From Helicoverpa zea (Eukaryota; Arthropoda; Insecta; Lepidoptera; Noctuidae), in NCBI RefSeq assembly GCF_022581195.2, contig NC_061461.1, positions 186,001 through 250,000 on the forward strand: 64,000 nucleotides of DNA, written 5' to 3'. Under the pieces are notes generated by a model. That model worked only from the letters and a program-made list of their open reading frames with translations, was not told where the DNA came from and searched no databases. Both the position numbers and the translations under genes were made by a program. Below are positions 1 through 13,800 of the stretch, in pieces. Every line of letters begins with the position of its first letter. Within the stretch, counting starts at the first letter, position 1.

Positions 1-2570
1 TCACAGCGATTATAACTGCGTTGAAGATGTAGTCAACTTGTGATGTTTGCCCCGCGGCGGCGGTTATGTTCGAAAGGCGCCCAGACTGGTTTGTTTGCTT
101 ACTGCCCAATATGCCGTAAAGGGCTCGTTATCATAACGAGTCGATACCTAAATATAGATGCTATGTGTAGATTACTTTCCTATAATAGTTGTTTGTAGAT
201 AACTTTCGCTGAGTTTGACCTATTATTATATGGTGGACAATTTGCCGGTTATTTTCGTAAACGTGAACAAATAGAAGGAGGCACTCCTCATAGTGTGTCC
301 GTATCGTGTTTGATAAGGCACGAGCGATGACCGAATTATGAAACCACTAGCTTCACACGGTTCCACTGACTTCGGAGATAAAGAATGTCAAAATACCTAT
401 TTAATTTAACTTTGTAGCACATAATGACGGAAATCTCTGGATTTGGTGGTACTTGAAACTACAATGAACGGCACTTTAGTACCATCTTCCTATCTGACTG
501 ACCGACTGCAAAAGAATGCTTTCGAAAACCTTGACAGTAAATGGACTATTAAACACAGAAATAATTTTAAATCTGATTAATAGTTGCGAGATTCTAATCA
601 AAAAATTACAAATAGATATCTGTTATTCTTGGAAATTATAAAATACATACTGACTAAGGCGTGGGCTTTAGTGTGCCATGTTCCTTCTGGAGCCCTTCAA
701 GTTCCAGTGGCGCGACAGCTCGCGCGAACAATTCTGCAGCCCCGGCAGGCTTCGGCCTAGTTTTATAATTTTATTTACTAATCTATGTATCGGAACAGTA
801 CTACCTTCGCCTTTATTTCAACTGCATTTGCTTTCATACTTAGCTATACTGACAGCTGGGCTCTTTAGGGATTATTAATAAGCATATTAATTTGTTCTCT
901 CCTCGTTATCGTTTGCGAATTCGAGTTCATTCACCTTTGGATTGGACCTTTACACTTTGTCCTATTCTGAGTGTTATTGACACTATCAACCATAAATCAC
1001 AAATATATGGAGTGTCAGAGTCAGGAACAATCGGTATGGACCCGCCAGAGTAGTAGTTCAGTCATTAGCATGAGAGTGCTAACAAATAGCTACTGATTTG
1101 TGTCGCCTTCAAACATTCAGTAACAACAACAGCATCAGCGTAGGAACAACTGCACAGAGACATGTTGCAGACGCACGGGAGAGCTCGGCAGCTCGGGGGC
1201 CTCCATTCATATGCTACTCGAGTGATATAAATGAGCGGCCGTGTCACGTGCTGCTTCCGACTCGATTATGATAATGAGTTGCTTAATATTGATGGCGCGT
1301 CAAACTCGCGATAAAAACACGGAATATTTGGGCGATCAATGCTAGAAATCGGAACACGCTGTTTATGTACCCACATTAATAAATTGATAAACCTGTTTAA
1401 TGTTCTTGATGTATGTATTGTATACGGAATATAAATATTATTAATCCAAACCCATCCTAAGACCTAGCATATGAAAAAGTGATCATTTGCATTCAAGAAA
1501 TGAATGAGAATTAACTTGCATACTTAATTAGATGTTTTCCGTAGAGAAGCTGAATATTGTAGTAACAACAGGGCAAGGGTTAAATTAAAAGGTAAGGCGA
1601 TTAGGTAGTGAATGTGCGGTTATCTATCAGTTTTCATGATAGACTAGTATATTGTGCAGGTAGACAAAGCTCGTTTGATATCAGCGGCACGTTGCAGCGC
1701 AGAGCTGGTTACAAAGCCCGCTGTTCGCACATCACACATATTGTACGAAGCGCGCCACACGTGCTGGTCAGCGCTGCAGCCGCAACTCACTAGCGACCGC
1801 GGGGACACGCCGCGAATGTGCTCTTCTTATTCAGAAAAAAACCTTTATAAAAATATCTGAGTTTTTACTTGCGTAGATAGGCACTGTAATTTACCAATTC
1901 ATTCACGAACGTTGACTAAGATACACAAAAAGTTTTTCATAATTGAACTGAAATTGCTGGCAATTAACCTTTTTGCCGATTCTCTTGTTAACATGCGTTT
2001 TGATTGCCTATTACGTGATACAATAATAGATGACTAAATTAACCGTCGATTACTTTTTGTTCTTTTATACCGAGCGTTAGTAAAAACCTGGCCGTGAACT
2101 GCGCAAATCTAATTTCTCATTGCAATGGGAATGTAAGTAAGTAAACAGTTATTTGTTTTTTCTCGTGTTGTGGAATTTTCTCAGTCGTCCCATTCCCTTG
2201 GCCGTGACTATTGTTTACGTACAATGGGCAAACACTATCGGGTAAAAAGCGTAATGTCTGTGTGCACGCATGCGCGGTGCGGTGCCCGCCGGCGCTCGTG
2301 GTGGCGGCGAGAGCGAGTCGCTCGCGCTCACGAGTTACGGACTCATTCTATTTGGGTTCGCAGCCGAATGTCTGGTGTGTTTTGAGCACGATAACAGTTC
2401 ACGGTACACATTTATACGGAAGCAGCATTCAGTTGAGTCCGGTGAGTATTGAGTGTACAAATAGATTAGTGAGCCAAGTGTAACTGACCGGCTAATGACG
2501 AGCCGAACACCGCGTGGATCTACTGAAACGTAAACACTCATTATCATGTAATTGAGGACAAAAAGTCTCA
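1..2570. other. Upstream non-coding stretch
   Basis: No supported gene. Open frames here are short, lack recognisable motifs and are not linked by matching splice phases. A CpG-rich block lies at about 2262-2350, and a TATA-like gatataaatg lies at about 1223; either could be promoter DNA. The missing first coding exon of SLC22 copy A should lie upstream of 4883. I looked here for a hydrophobic exon ending in the codons for PY followed by AG and a GT donor, and found none. Confidence 0.5.
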
Positions 2571-2574
2571 TTAA

Positions 2575-2788
2575 CCTTTTCACCGCCACGCCATATCGGT
2601 ATTCCTATGCCCTGTACGCCAAGCCCGAAAATCTTAATTAAATATCTACTAAAAAATACATAAAAGTAATGATTTAATAGGTTTATTTTGTATTTTTCTG
2701 CGACCTGTTTTTTGTCGAGTATAGCCGTCGTTGGCGCACAGGGCACGCTTGCTCATGTCGGCTATAGCCGACATTGGCGTTCAAAAGG
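2575..2788. mobile_element. piggyBac-type MITE with TTAA target duplication
   Basis: A 214-bp non-coding element is bounded on both sides by TTAA (2571-2574 and 2789-2792), the target site used by piggyBac transposases. The termini are inverted repeats: CCTTTTCACCGCCA on the left, and CCTTTTGAACGCCA when the right end is reverse-complemented, differing at two positions. A subterminal palindrome (GTCGGCTATAGCCGAC) lies just inside the right end. There is no transposase frame, so it would need one in trans. The superfamily is inferred from TTAA plus the CC-starting repeats; I cannot name the family. Confidence 0.75.
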
Positions 2789-2792
2789 TTAA

Positions 2793-3600
2793 TGCAGATG
2801 GACAACAGTAATTAAGACCGATTCGCGCCTCAATCGGAACTTTATGAAGGACAAACACTATCACTTAGTAAATAAGTAGGCACTAGGTAAGCAATCTAAA
2901 TATGTAAACGAATTTGCAAATAGAAAACCGGTAATGATAGTCATGGTTTTTAGGATTTAATGTACGTACATAGGTTTCAACATGGTTAGTAAAGGACGTC
3001 ATGTTATGTTTCAGGAGGTTTAGTTAATGGACTTCATGTAATGTTCCAATTTAAAGTCAAGTCAGTGATGTTATCCCCTAGGCACCTCCACTCACTTACT
3101 CATAAAAGTAATATCAAAGTTACCTACTAACTACTGTGTGAAATAGAAAAGGAGTTTGTTTTAGTGGTTACCCTAACATGGTGATCCGATACCTCGTTAA
3201 GTACCTACAAGTATAAACACAGTGCGAGTGACTGAAGGTATAACATTAGGGAAGAGGCCACGTGACCACGAATCAGGTTTATTCCGCATGACATTCCTGG
3301 CGCCGACCTTGACTTATGTGACAGATAAGCAAACCCATCATTTACACACAAACACATATCATGACGTCACCATAACATGTAGTCAGTGTTTACTGCGAGT
3401 GAGATACACAATGCGGTGTCTGCTCCTCAGGAATAACATGTATACTGATATGGCACATTCCAAATGAACTCGTTCAATAAAAAAATTGTGTGACAGATCA
3501 AGATGGTTAGACCAACCACGGCACTAAAACCGTGGAAACACAATTCTGTGGAACAGCATGGAATCCGATCCTGTGCTATTGCTGACAGGCTTAAACAAGA
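2793..3600. other. Non-coding stretch, nothing recognised
   Basis: AT-rich sequence with no gene, RNA or repeat that I can support. Confidence 0.5.
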
Positions 3601-3604
3601 TTAT

Positions 3605-3778
3605 GTTATACTAGCTTCTGCCTGCGGTTTCACCGTGGGAACCTCTACACGAACCCGAATTAAAATTAAAAGTAAGAATTAAAAGAATTTTTCAAATCGG
3701 ACCAGTCGTTCCTGAGATTAGCGCGTTCAAGCAAACAAACAAACAAACTCTTTAGCTTTATAATATTACTATACTAAA
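3605..3778 (+). repeat. Dispersed lepidopteran repeat, probable non-LTR retroelement 3' end
   Basis: The order of blocks matches a very common lepidopteran repeat known to me from memory: a start like actagcttctgcctgcggtt, a middle with aaatcggaccagtcgttcct, then a cluster of caaa units and the end tttagctttataatatta. It is degenerate and non-coding. The class (RTE-like LINE tail or derived SINE) is inference, not visible in the sequence. Confidence 0.55.
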
Positions 3779-4882
3779 CTTAATACTAATAAAACCGCTG
3801 GCAGAAACTAGTAGATTATATAGATACATTAGGGGATCTAACATTTCCGATGGAAACTTTATTTAAGATTGGTATTAAGTTGGTCGAAAATGGAACCGCA
3901 AGTCGACCCTAACTGAGTAGAACCACCTTATTGGGAAAAAGCTAGGTGGATGATGATATTTTGTAAACAAGAAACAAGTTGGGCAGGTTTTTAAAATGTA
4001 TGTGTGCCTACTTTTAGACGCCACAACCTTGCGTAAAGCATGTTCTACACCGCAGCAGAGAGGCGATGCGATACTAAACTCTACCTACACGGACTCATAA
4101 GGATACTAGTACAAGACGAGAAGTTTATAAAATGATGTTAGAAGCATTATTCTTCAATACTGTGGTTTCTTCTATAGTATTCAAAAATAATGATGCCGTC
4201 TTCATTTTCGCAATACGGTGGGTACTGGGCCTAAACTTTATGAATAATTTATGCTAATATTATACCGAAGAGTTGACCCCAGCTCATTGAATATTACCCT
4301 GTGGTTTATTAGATAGATATGCAAGGCAGTTAGATAAGTAAGCGATACATATGCTAAGCTGCTGGGAGCAGCCGGCGCAGGCAGGATGTCGCAGTAAAGT
4401 GCACTGGTGCGACCGGCCGCGCTGCTTGGAAAGTGTCTGCCTTACATAAGCCGGGCGCCAGCCACTGCCGGGCTGCCGGCACACTCAGTGCACCAGCAGT
4501 TGCACTAAGCTTTTAATCACATTGTTTTCGAGTTATCCTGTGTGCCATGGAGAACAAAATGACTAGCGGAGTTGTCATAACGCAAAATCTCACCAAAATG
4601 CGGGGATCCGGGGGACGTGGAGCGTCACTGGCTTGTATATTATATGCCTTCTTTGGAACCCGCCTATTTTTTATATAACGAACAGAGGTGTCAAATAACC
4701 CGAGCGTTTCAGGACACTCATAAACAGATCGTTTTGGTCACACCCACCGTCCATATTTTACCTAGAAGAAGACATTATGGCATCTCCGCGTTCATCATTC
4801 CTTTCCCCTTATGACTCTCATGAGCTGCAAGCAAGAGCGGCGGTGTCGTGAGGCAGCAGTAACGAGGTGTGTTGTTGTGCAG
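3779..4882. other. Non-coding sequence before the first visible exon of SLC22 copy A
   Basis: Nothing supported. Probably the 3' part of the first intron of SLC22 copy A. Confidence 0.45.
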
Positions 4883-7800
4883 ATGCCACGTGCCGGAGTG
4901 CGAGGGCAACTCGTCGATGGGCGTGGCGAGCGCGGCGCAGTGGTCGGGCGCGTGGGAGCGCTGGGCGCTGCCGGCGGGCGCGCGCTGCACGCGCTGGGCG
5001 GCGCGCGAGCACGCGTGCCAGCCGCACCACTTCGACAACACTAGCGCCGTCGCCTGCGACGCCTACGTCTATCAGCACGGCAGCAGCATCGTCGCTGAGG
5101 TACCACGCTCTACTATGTCAATGCTAGACAGCTCATCACTGTTAATTCACTTGATCTGATGCATTTATCAATATGTCTTTTGCTCTGCGTCTTAGAGCTG
5201 ATATACAAATTAATAACTAACCGTTAATGTATGTTCGTTCTCAGCATCAGCAAGCGTGTCGTGTGCTTGTTTTAGTCGTGCCGGGTTCGCACGAGTTCGT
5301 AGGACTAGTAAAAAAATGTACTTATTTTTGCAATTTTGCGCACATTTGTGTCGCTAGAGAAACAGGTTGTGCGAGTGTCGCGTCACGTGAGGCTGAGTCA
5401 GTGCGGACCTCGTGACCACATGTGCTACACTATACTTCGGCCGTCAGTTAGTCACGACTAGTGATGGGCACAACATAACACTGAGTTCGTTACCGTTCCT
5501 TCAAAATGAACCGCCGCATTATTTTAAGATTATTTTCGTTTTAAATTGGCGGAATCATTTGTTTTATATTTTAGTTATTTAAGTGGAAACCAAAAAAAGG
5601 TAATATTCATATAATAAAATTGTTTTATTTATTCTTTGTTACAAGTACATTGAATTGAATGTGCGAACAGAATATTAATCAGACTCCGATTTGCTTGAGG
5701 AGGTGGTGTCTTCATCATCATCTTCGCCTACATGTATAATTATATTATTATCAATAACAGAATCAATCCTGATATCTCGGTCTAACAAAAGCCGGGTAAT
5801 CAAATAAAAACAGATCGAAAACACTTGAAAAACGTGGTCTATGCGCACGAAACGACAACGGACGACTGTTTTAGCGTCACAAAATGGCGGCCCATAACGC
5901 CATTTGGGGTTACCATTTTTAATCTAAGTATAAAAATGCGGTTTGGTCATAGTTTTATTTTTATATTTCATAAACGTTATAATTAAGTCTTATAGTCCAT
6001 TATTTTCCAATTCTTAAAAAGAAAATCAAAACGTATTATTTTATATTATAACTGTATAAGAACAGATTACGATACTTGCCTGTTATTTTTAGCACAGCAC
6101 TACAAAATATAAACCGCTGACATAACCTTGTAATAGCGCAGTATAGATTTAGAAAAATATTGTTTACCAAGTTATTTGACACTCAGTTTGGCACAAAATT
6201 ATAACATTCATTGATTATTGATATAATAATGTTGTTTTAATGCTCCTCAATTGTTAAAACGGTAAACAACCAGCAAAAATATTTTTATCGTAACTGCAAC
6301 GCCATTGCAAAGTTACGTCGTCAGTTCAATCGCGACGTGTCAGGAACGCATTCTCTGAATGGCCGAACTATACATTCGTTGACCCCGCACTGACCACCAC
6401 ACGGCGGCTCTCTCACATGTGTGTTATGTTCACAGTTCGACCTGGCCTGCCAGGAGTGGAAGCGCTCGCTGGTTGGCACAGTGCACAACATCGGCATGCT
6501 CATATCGCTGCCCATCATGGGCTTCGTCTCTGACAGGTAATATTCAATACTAGACTTATGATTACTGCAGATACACGTGGTGACCTCCTTTTGAGCGTAG
6601 TGCTAGAAGCACTACCTTCATTAACGCGGACAAACAAGAATCAAGTTTCCCTTTAGTTATAGAATACTTATGACCAAAGGCAGCCTAGTTTCTATGAGTA
6701 ACAGTTGTTCGGAGCGACTCATGCTACGGGATGAAGCGGTTGGTATAGGTCGGCGCATGTTGCATGATCAGAGGCTACAGTAAGATGAGCCGGCGCGTCC
6801 ACTGTGCGGGCATAGCTCGGGGGTACGGAACACTGGTTCAAGCGACAACATTCGCTCACTACTCTATTTTCGTATCACGGTTGTATTTTTAACTGCTAGG
6901 TAACACCCGGGCTATCGATCGAATATCAATCGTGTGGTGGTATGATTAAAGTTGTCAATGTAAGGGCACGCGACGCGACGTTACTTCGTTATGTAAACTA
7001 CATGTAAAGGTTCGCGATGGCAGTTTGATTATTATTGCCTTGTTGTTGAGTTCACGTCTTATTTTAAAATGTAGATTTGTTGGTTAGGTTTGCTTTGAAG
7101 AGTAGTCATTAATAAAATGTAGTTGATGGTCAGGGGCCCTTTCTCCCAGATCCAAATTATGATATGGAATAAATAAAGATGACGTGACCGTTTTATAAAA
7201 AATGTCACAATTATTTGCTTTCCTCGCTTGATGGTCGCAATATTGACATTTTGCATTCGCACTCATCTCAGATTAGTTTCAGTAAGTCGTGACCGGTCGG
7301 TGCAATTCTTCCGAAGAGTAAAGAAAAGGGGTGTTTTTAAAGGTATTGCTTTACATTCAAAAGAGCTCTTATATGCCTATTAAAAAAATGCGTTAGGACG
7401 AGTGTAGTATAAGGGAGTAAATAGGAAAAGTATATAGTGAATTATGTACTCGTATGTGGGTACATAACGTCGAAGAGTGCATGTGAGTACACAAACAAGT
7501 ACTTAGGGGATGAGGAATAATAAAGAAAACAATTGACTATTCATGAATAGGGGGGTAATTATTGGGTAGTACATGTATATGAGGAGTACATTTTATATTA
7601 TCTCTTTCATTTGGCCATCTTTCACGAATAGGCGGATAACCAACTTATTGTGAAAGAAGTATTTGACGACAAAAGCAAAGTAGGGTTGTGGGCCGAGGGC
7701 ATGCCAAAAATGCCCATTACTGTACCTACATGCGCCACTGGAATGGAATATTACCTAGTTGACTGTTAGTTACTATAATTATTGAGTGAACCGTTGTTGT

Positions 7801-10800
7801 TGGATGAGATTGTCGTTGTGTTTGTAGATGGGGGCGGCGCTCGGCGCTGGTGGTGAGCGGCTGCGGCGCGGGGCTGCTGGGGCTGGCCAAGTCCTTCGCC
7901 GGCTCCTACCACGCCTACCTGCTGGCCGAGCTGCTGGAGACGGTGTTCGGCGCCAGCGTCTACCCCTGCGCCTTCGTGCTCAGTCAGTATTACGCGAATG
8001 CATTGTTTTTGAATTAAATATACTAACTACCTTATGTACTCCTCTTATGTACAGCCTTATGTACTTCCTTATATACTCCCCTTATGATCTTCCTTATGTA
8101 CGCCCCTTATGTACAGCATTATGTACTTCCTTATGTACTCCCCTTATGTACAGCCTTATATACTTTCTTATGTACTCCCCTTATGATCTTCCTTATGTAC
8201 ACCCCTTATGTACAGCCTTATGTACTCCCCTTATGATCTTTCTTGTGTACTACTTTATGTACCTTCTTATGTACTACCTGATGAACTTCCTTATATACTC
8301 CTCTAATGTTCTTCCTAATGTACTACCTTATGTACTCCCCTTATGAACTTCCTGATCTACTCCCCTTATGTAGGTACTTCCTTATGTACTACCTTATGTA
8401 CTTCCTTATGTACCTACTACCTTATGAACTTCCTTATGTACTTCCTTATTTACTACCTTATGTACTTCCTTATGTACTCCCTCTATGTACTTTTTTATAT
8501 ACTCCTCTAATGTTCTTCCTTACGTACTCCCCTTATGTACTCTCTTTACGTACTGATATAATGTTCTTTCTTATGTACTCCCCTTAGGTATATACTTCGT
8601 TATATACTCCTCTAATGTTCTTGCTTATGTACTACCTTATGTACTACCCTTATGTGCTCCTCTTATGTACTTCCTTTTGTACTCCTCTAATGCTTTCTTA
8701 TGTACTCGCCTTATGTACCTACTTCTATAAAATTCTTCCATATGTACTCCCCTTTTGAACTCCCTTATGTACTACCTAATGTACTTCTTTATGTACTCCC
8801 CTTATGATGTTATGTTGTACTCCTCTATTCCTTGTATCTCCTCTGTTCTTCTTTATGAATACATATATCATCAGCCTTTATATAGTCTCAATGCATTTTC
8901 TCATACAGAGAAGGAATGAGCGTTGTACATGGCGGATTAGCGATTTTAGACTTTTAATATCTGGGTCTAAAAGAATAGACATACTTGAGGGGCAAACGAC
9001 GACGTCGTTCAATATGTGCATAAGTGGACTTTGTAGTACAGTTGGTTACGTTGTATGGCGCAGTGATCGAGTGGCTGGGCGTGCAGCAGCGCATCCTGGC
9101 GAGCCTGGTGCTGGGCGTGCCGCTGGCGCTGGGAGCGGCCGCGCTGGCGCTGCTGGACTACGCGGCGGGCTACTGGCGCACGTGGGCGCGCCTCGCCTAC
9201 CCGCCCTCGCTGCTGCTGCTGCTCTACCCCTGGCTGCTGCCCGAGAGCGTGCGCTGGCTGGTCTCCCGCGGCCGTCTGCGCGAGGCAGCTCACGCCGTGC
9301 GCCGGGCGGCTACAGCCAACGGGGTCCGGCTAGGCGATGCCGCGCTCGACAAGATGTTGCTGGACAAGGAACAGATCGGCGCCAGTGCCGAGTCCAACAT
9401 CGATGAGGGACTGTTCGCTGCAATCGTCAAGTAAGTTCACATAGCATCGTCAACGGGCTAGGTCATCGCGTTGTATGCTTCAGATAAGAAGAAATAGGCG
9501 CATATAATTACTTTTTCACAAAATTTTTATAAAACACGTGTGCTATACTACACTGGTCAACAAGTAAAGGCCATGTCTAATAACTGTGCCCCTCCGAAGA
9601 CTTGGCTGACTTGAGGAGCAAGAGTGACGAACGTTGTAGTAAGCGTTGTGGTGTGCACAGATACGGCGTGCTGCGGCGGCGTCTGTGCGTGTGCTTCGCG
9701 TGGTGGATGTCGGCGGTGTTCGTGTTCTACGGGCTGGCGGTGCAGGCGCGCGCGCTGGCGGGCCCGCCGCACGCCGTGTACGCGCTGGTGGCGGCCGCCG
9801 AGCTGCCGGCGCTGCTGCTCAACACGCTGCTGCTGGACCGCGTGGGGCGCCGCCCGCTGCTCACCGCCGCGCTGCTGCTCACCGCCGCCGCGCTCATCGC
9901 GCTCAGCTCTCTGCCGCAAGGTGAACCGCCCACCATACTGCCATCATCCCCCTTTCCTTATCCCGTGACATTGCGTTCATATACAAGTAGTAGGTACTTG
10001 TTTATTATTTATAAAACAACTACCTATTTATAAGATGCGCAATTGATATCACGTTGAGATTGTTTTACAACTATTGAAATTAAATGCAAGCATTCAGTAA
10101 ACAAAATGATAATTATAAAGTTGATCGTTTAGTCAGGAATGTACACGGATTGATTTAGGCGTGTCATTAACAGGCTGTTAACGTGTAAACATCATGTAAT
10201 AGCTGTTTACGAGCAATTAAATTATACAACTCGATGTAAGTACAGTCGTACGACACGTGCGAGTTCATCGAGTGCGCTTGCTCCAGATATGTCGCAATTA
10301 TCGAATGTACACCTTGAGTCCAGCTCTTCCGATAGCACTTGACATTCGCGGTGACCTGATAAGATAAGCTAACACTATGCCCCGCCGGTATCGCCGCGCG
10401 AGTGTCGCGGATGATACGCTCACTTGTGACCCTGCCGACAGCTGCGATACGGCTTGCCACCTTTCTTGAGCTGATTGAAGAGGTAAAATGTAGTTATAAG
10501 CAACTTAGTAATAAGCAACATGTAGCCCTAGTAGTCTACAATAAACGCTTGTCGTGACCTGACGTGTTTCCTTTCACAACACTATACCTCACATACTTCA
10601 TGGCGACCCTGCCACACACGTTCCGGGAACTCGGCTTGCGAGCTATCCGATAGCGGGCGCAAAGTGCGGACTAGGCGGATTCCTGTGTGCCTCGGTGCAC
10701 AAAGTTATAATGTTTAACGAACTGAATATTAGAGCTGCGACTGTGATTGACTGCATTTGTGTTCAACAATACGCAAAAAGCGAGAAAAATGGGAAAAAGT

Positions 10801-13800
10801 TACTCTAAAACAGAGGAAAAGGACATCATCATTGCCCAGAACGCTTCGAAAGGCAATAATGGCGCGAGTGATACCGAACAAGAGTACCATATAAAATTTA
10901 ACAACATTCTAATAACTACGTTCCTGGTGCTGGTGGCTATTGTCATACTTGCAGTCATTTACCAGAAATTGATAAAGAAACATAAGAAATGGATAAACCA
11001 GCAGGTGGATTCAGCATTTATTAGAAGGATGCGGCAACGTTTATCTGGAAGGAGAGACCAACCCCATGATGAAGAAGAAGTTTGAGGGCAGTAAAGAAAG
11101 TCAATTCCAGAGAAGATTTGTGTGTGCATAAAGTGTTGAAAAGTGAGTGAAAAAAAAAAATGGGTGCGTTTGTGCGTGTTTCTATGCGTAAAGAACATTG
11201 ACATTATCTTAGTATACGGTATGTAATTAAGGAATTTTAAGCTAAAGAAAATAGAGGTATGTAAGTTCATTAATTTTACGATCTAAAAATAGATTGCAAA
11301 TCGCTGGTACCCCAGTACGTAGAATTGCACAGTATAAAATGCTGGTTCAACATTTTGTTATCAGCGGATTGAATAAAAGTGTCTCGAGTTAGAATAAATA
11401 AAGTTGTTATAAATGAAATAAGATCGTAGCAGCTTTGCAATTATTTTGGTTTTTATAATGTTTTCCTACTTGTATTATGGCAGACGATTTAATAGAATTG
11501 TGTGAAGATCTACTAGAGATTCGAAAATATCTTATAAAAAAAGGCCAGAGTAGATATAAAGGTTCAGTTTCGTCAGATAAATTGCAAGAGGCCGAGTTAT
11601 TGTTTAATAAATGTAACGCATTATTTTCTAATATAAATAAAACAGCAAAGGAATCGGAACTAGAGTTAATTAATACGACATACAAAAAGATTACTGCATT
11701 ATTTGCAGAGATATCAAAATTGTGTACCTTGCCTAGCGTAGATATAAAATCCGAAACAATGGAATTTGATATGAAAACTGCGTGTATGTTAATACCTGTT
11801 TTAGACGATAAGGAAAATACAACGAAACGATTGATTGATGCGGTGGAAATGTATGCAGATATGCTTAATGATGTAGGTCGACAGTTATTAATTAAATTTG
11901 TGCTGAAAGGAAGGTTATCTGAAAATGCAAAGTTACGAGTAGCAGGAACTTACTCCACAGTTAGTGACATGATTAAGGATTTTAAAATTAAACTGTTAAT
12001 AAAAAAATCATTCACAGCAGTTCAGAATCAAATTCAAGCATTGAACCAAGGTCATAGGTCTATAGAGGAATACGGCTCGGAACTTGAAAGGTTATTGACA
12101 GATTTGAATATTTCTCAGGCCGAGGGTGACGCTGCCAAATGCGCGATCCTGAAGCCAATTAATGAAAAAATGGTTTTAAAAAAATTTACAGATGGTCTTA
12201 GGAGTGAAAAATTGGGGACGATTATTGCCGCACGCAACTACACATTGTTGAAGGATGCAATCCAGGCAGCCAAGGACGAATCAATACCATCGTCGTCTTC
12301 ATCCAGGCCAGCAGAGGTAATGGAAATGACCTCAACCCTTCGAGGTAAGCCAAATTATCGTTTTCCAAGATTTCGAGGACAAAACAGGGGACGCGGTCGT
12401 CCTTATTTCCACAATAATAACAGAGGTAGTTTTCAAAATAAATTTAATAATTCTGATAATTATTCGAGTAGATATCAAGGCTATTCCAGACCTTTTAGGT
12501 ACGCCCCCCGCGGCAGGGGACAGTACAACAAACGAGGTTATCATTATAACAGGCGTGGAACACAAGGATTTTACCAAGTAGAGACCTCAGCACAAAGTGA
12601 TAGTGCGAATAGTCTGAAACAGAAACCTGATGAGACAGGGAATCAGTTTTTTCGTGATTAACAATTTTGTTTATAATACTAATAGCGGTAGATTTAAGTA
12701 TATTAATTATTATACTAACGGTACAAAACTTATACTATTATTAGATACAGGTGCATCCATTTCGATTATTAAGGAAGAAGCACTTCCAATAACACAAGTA
12801 TTTCAAAATACTTTGGTGGTCAATGGAATTGGAGGAAAAGTTTACTCCTCTGGTTACGTAATACTAGATTTAGATGTTTCAGAAACTGAATCGTTTCAAA
12901 ATAAGTTTCATGTTTTTAAAAGATTACCCATCCTCGTTGACGGAATATTAGGATTAGATTTCATGACTAGGTATAAGGCTAATATTAATTTAGATAAAAA
13001 TGTGTTAACGTTACAGATAGGACATAAGTATTGCAATCTACCCCTTTATGACAAACCGGATTACAGTAGATCATTACTGATCCCGCCTCGGAGTGAAACC
13101 ATTCACTATGTCTATTTAAACTCAGAAGTGGAAGCTGATTGTTTTATTAGTGCTAGAGAGCTAGAAAAGGATGTTTTCTTAGCAGGCACTATAGTTAGGC
13201 CTAAAAATAAAAGAGTCCCTATAAAAATTTTAAATACTCGAGATGAAGAAGTAAGTTTAAAAGATTTTAAATTAGATATAGAGCCTTTAGAGGACTATCA
13301 TATTTTTGAATTTTGCAAGCATGAAAGTAGTTTAGAAAGAGCCAATACATTATTACCTTTGTTGGAGTTAGAACATTTAAACAAAGAAGAAAGGAATTCT
13401 ATTGAGAAGATTTGTACTAAATATTCTGATACTTTCTTTTTACCCGGTGATAAGTTACAAACAACAAACATTTGCGAGCAATCCATAACAGTAAAGAGTA
13501 ACATTAATCCCATTTATACCAAACCGTATAGGTTGCCACAAGCCCTAAAACCAGAAGTAAATAAACAAATAAGAGATATGCTTAAAGATGATATCATAGA
13601 AGAATCATCTAGTGAATGGTCTAGTCCAATACTGCTAGTCCCAAAAAAATCAGAGGGTTCTCAGAAATGGCGTTTAGTAATTGATTTCAGAAAATTAAAT
13701 GAAAATATTGTAAATGACAAATTTCCACTGCCCAACATTACTGATATCTTAGATTCATTGTCCGGCTCAATATATTTTACACATTTAGACCTTCAACAAG

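Noticed and set aside
5461..7725. Possible hAT transposon with ends agtgatgggca and tgcccattact
   Set aside because: Transporter exon 6436-6536 lies between the two ends and no 8-bp duplication is visible; only isolated similarity.
7828..8587. Long repetitive frames reading as membrane-like protein
   Set aside because: They run out of a transporter exon into a minisatellite; the exon donor at 7983 and the copy B structure explain the coding part.
9009..9936. Long overlapping frames on the minus strand and other frames in transporter exons
   Set aside because: Shadows of very GC-rich coding exons; the spliced plus-strand frame has family motifs.
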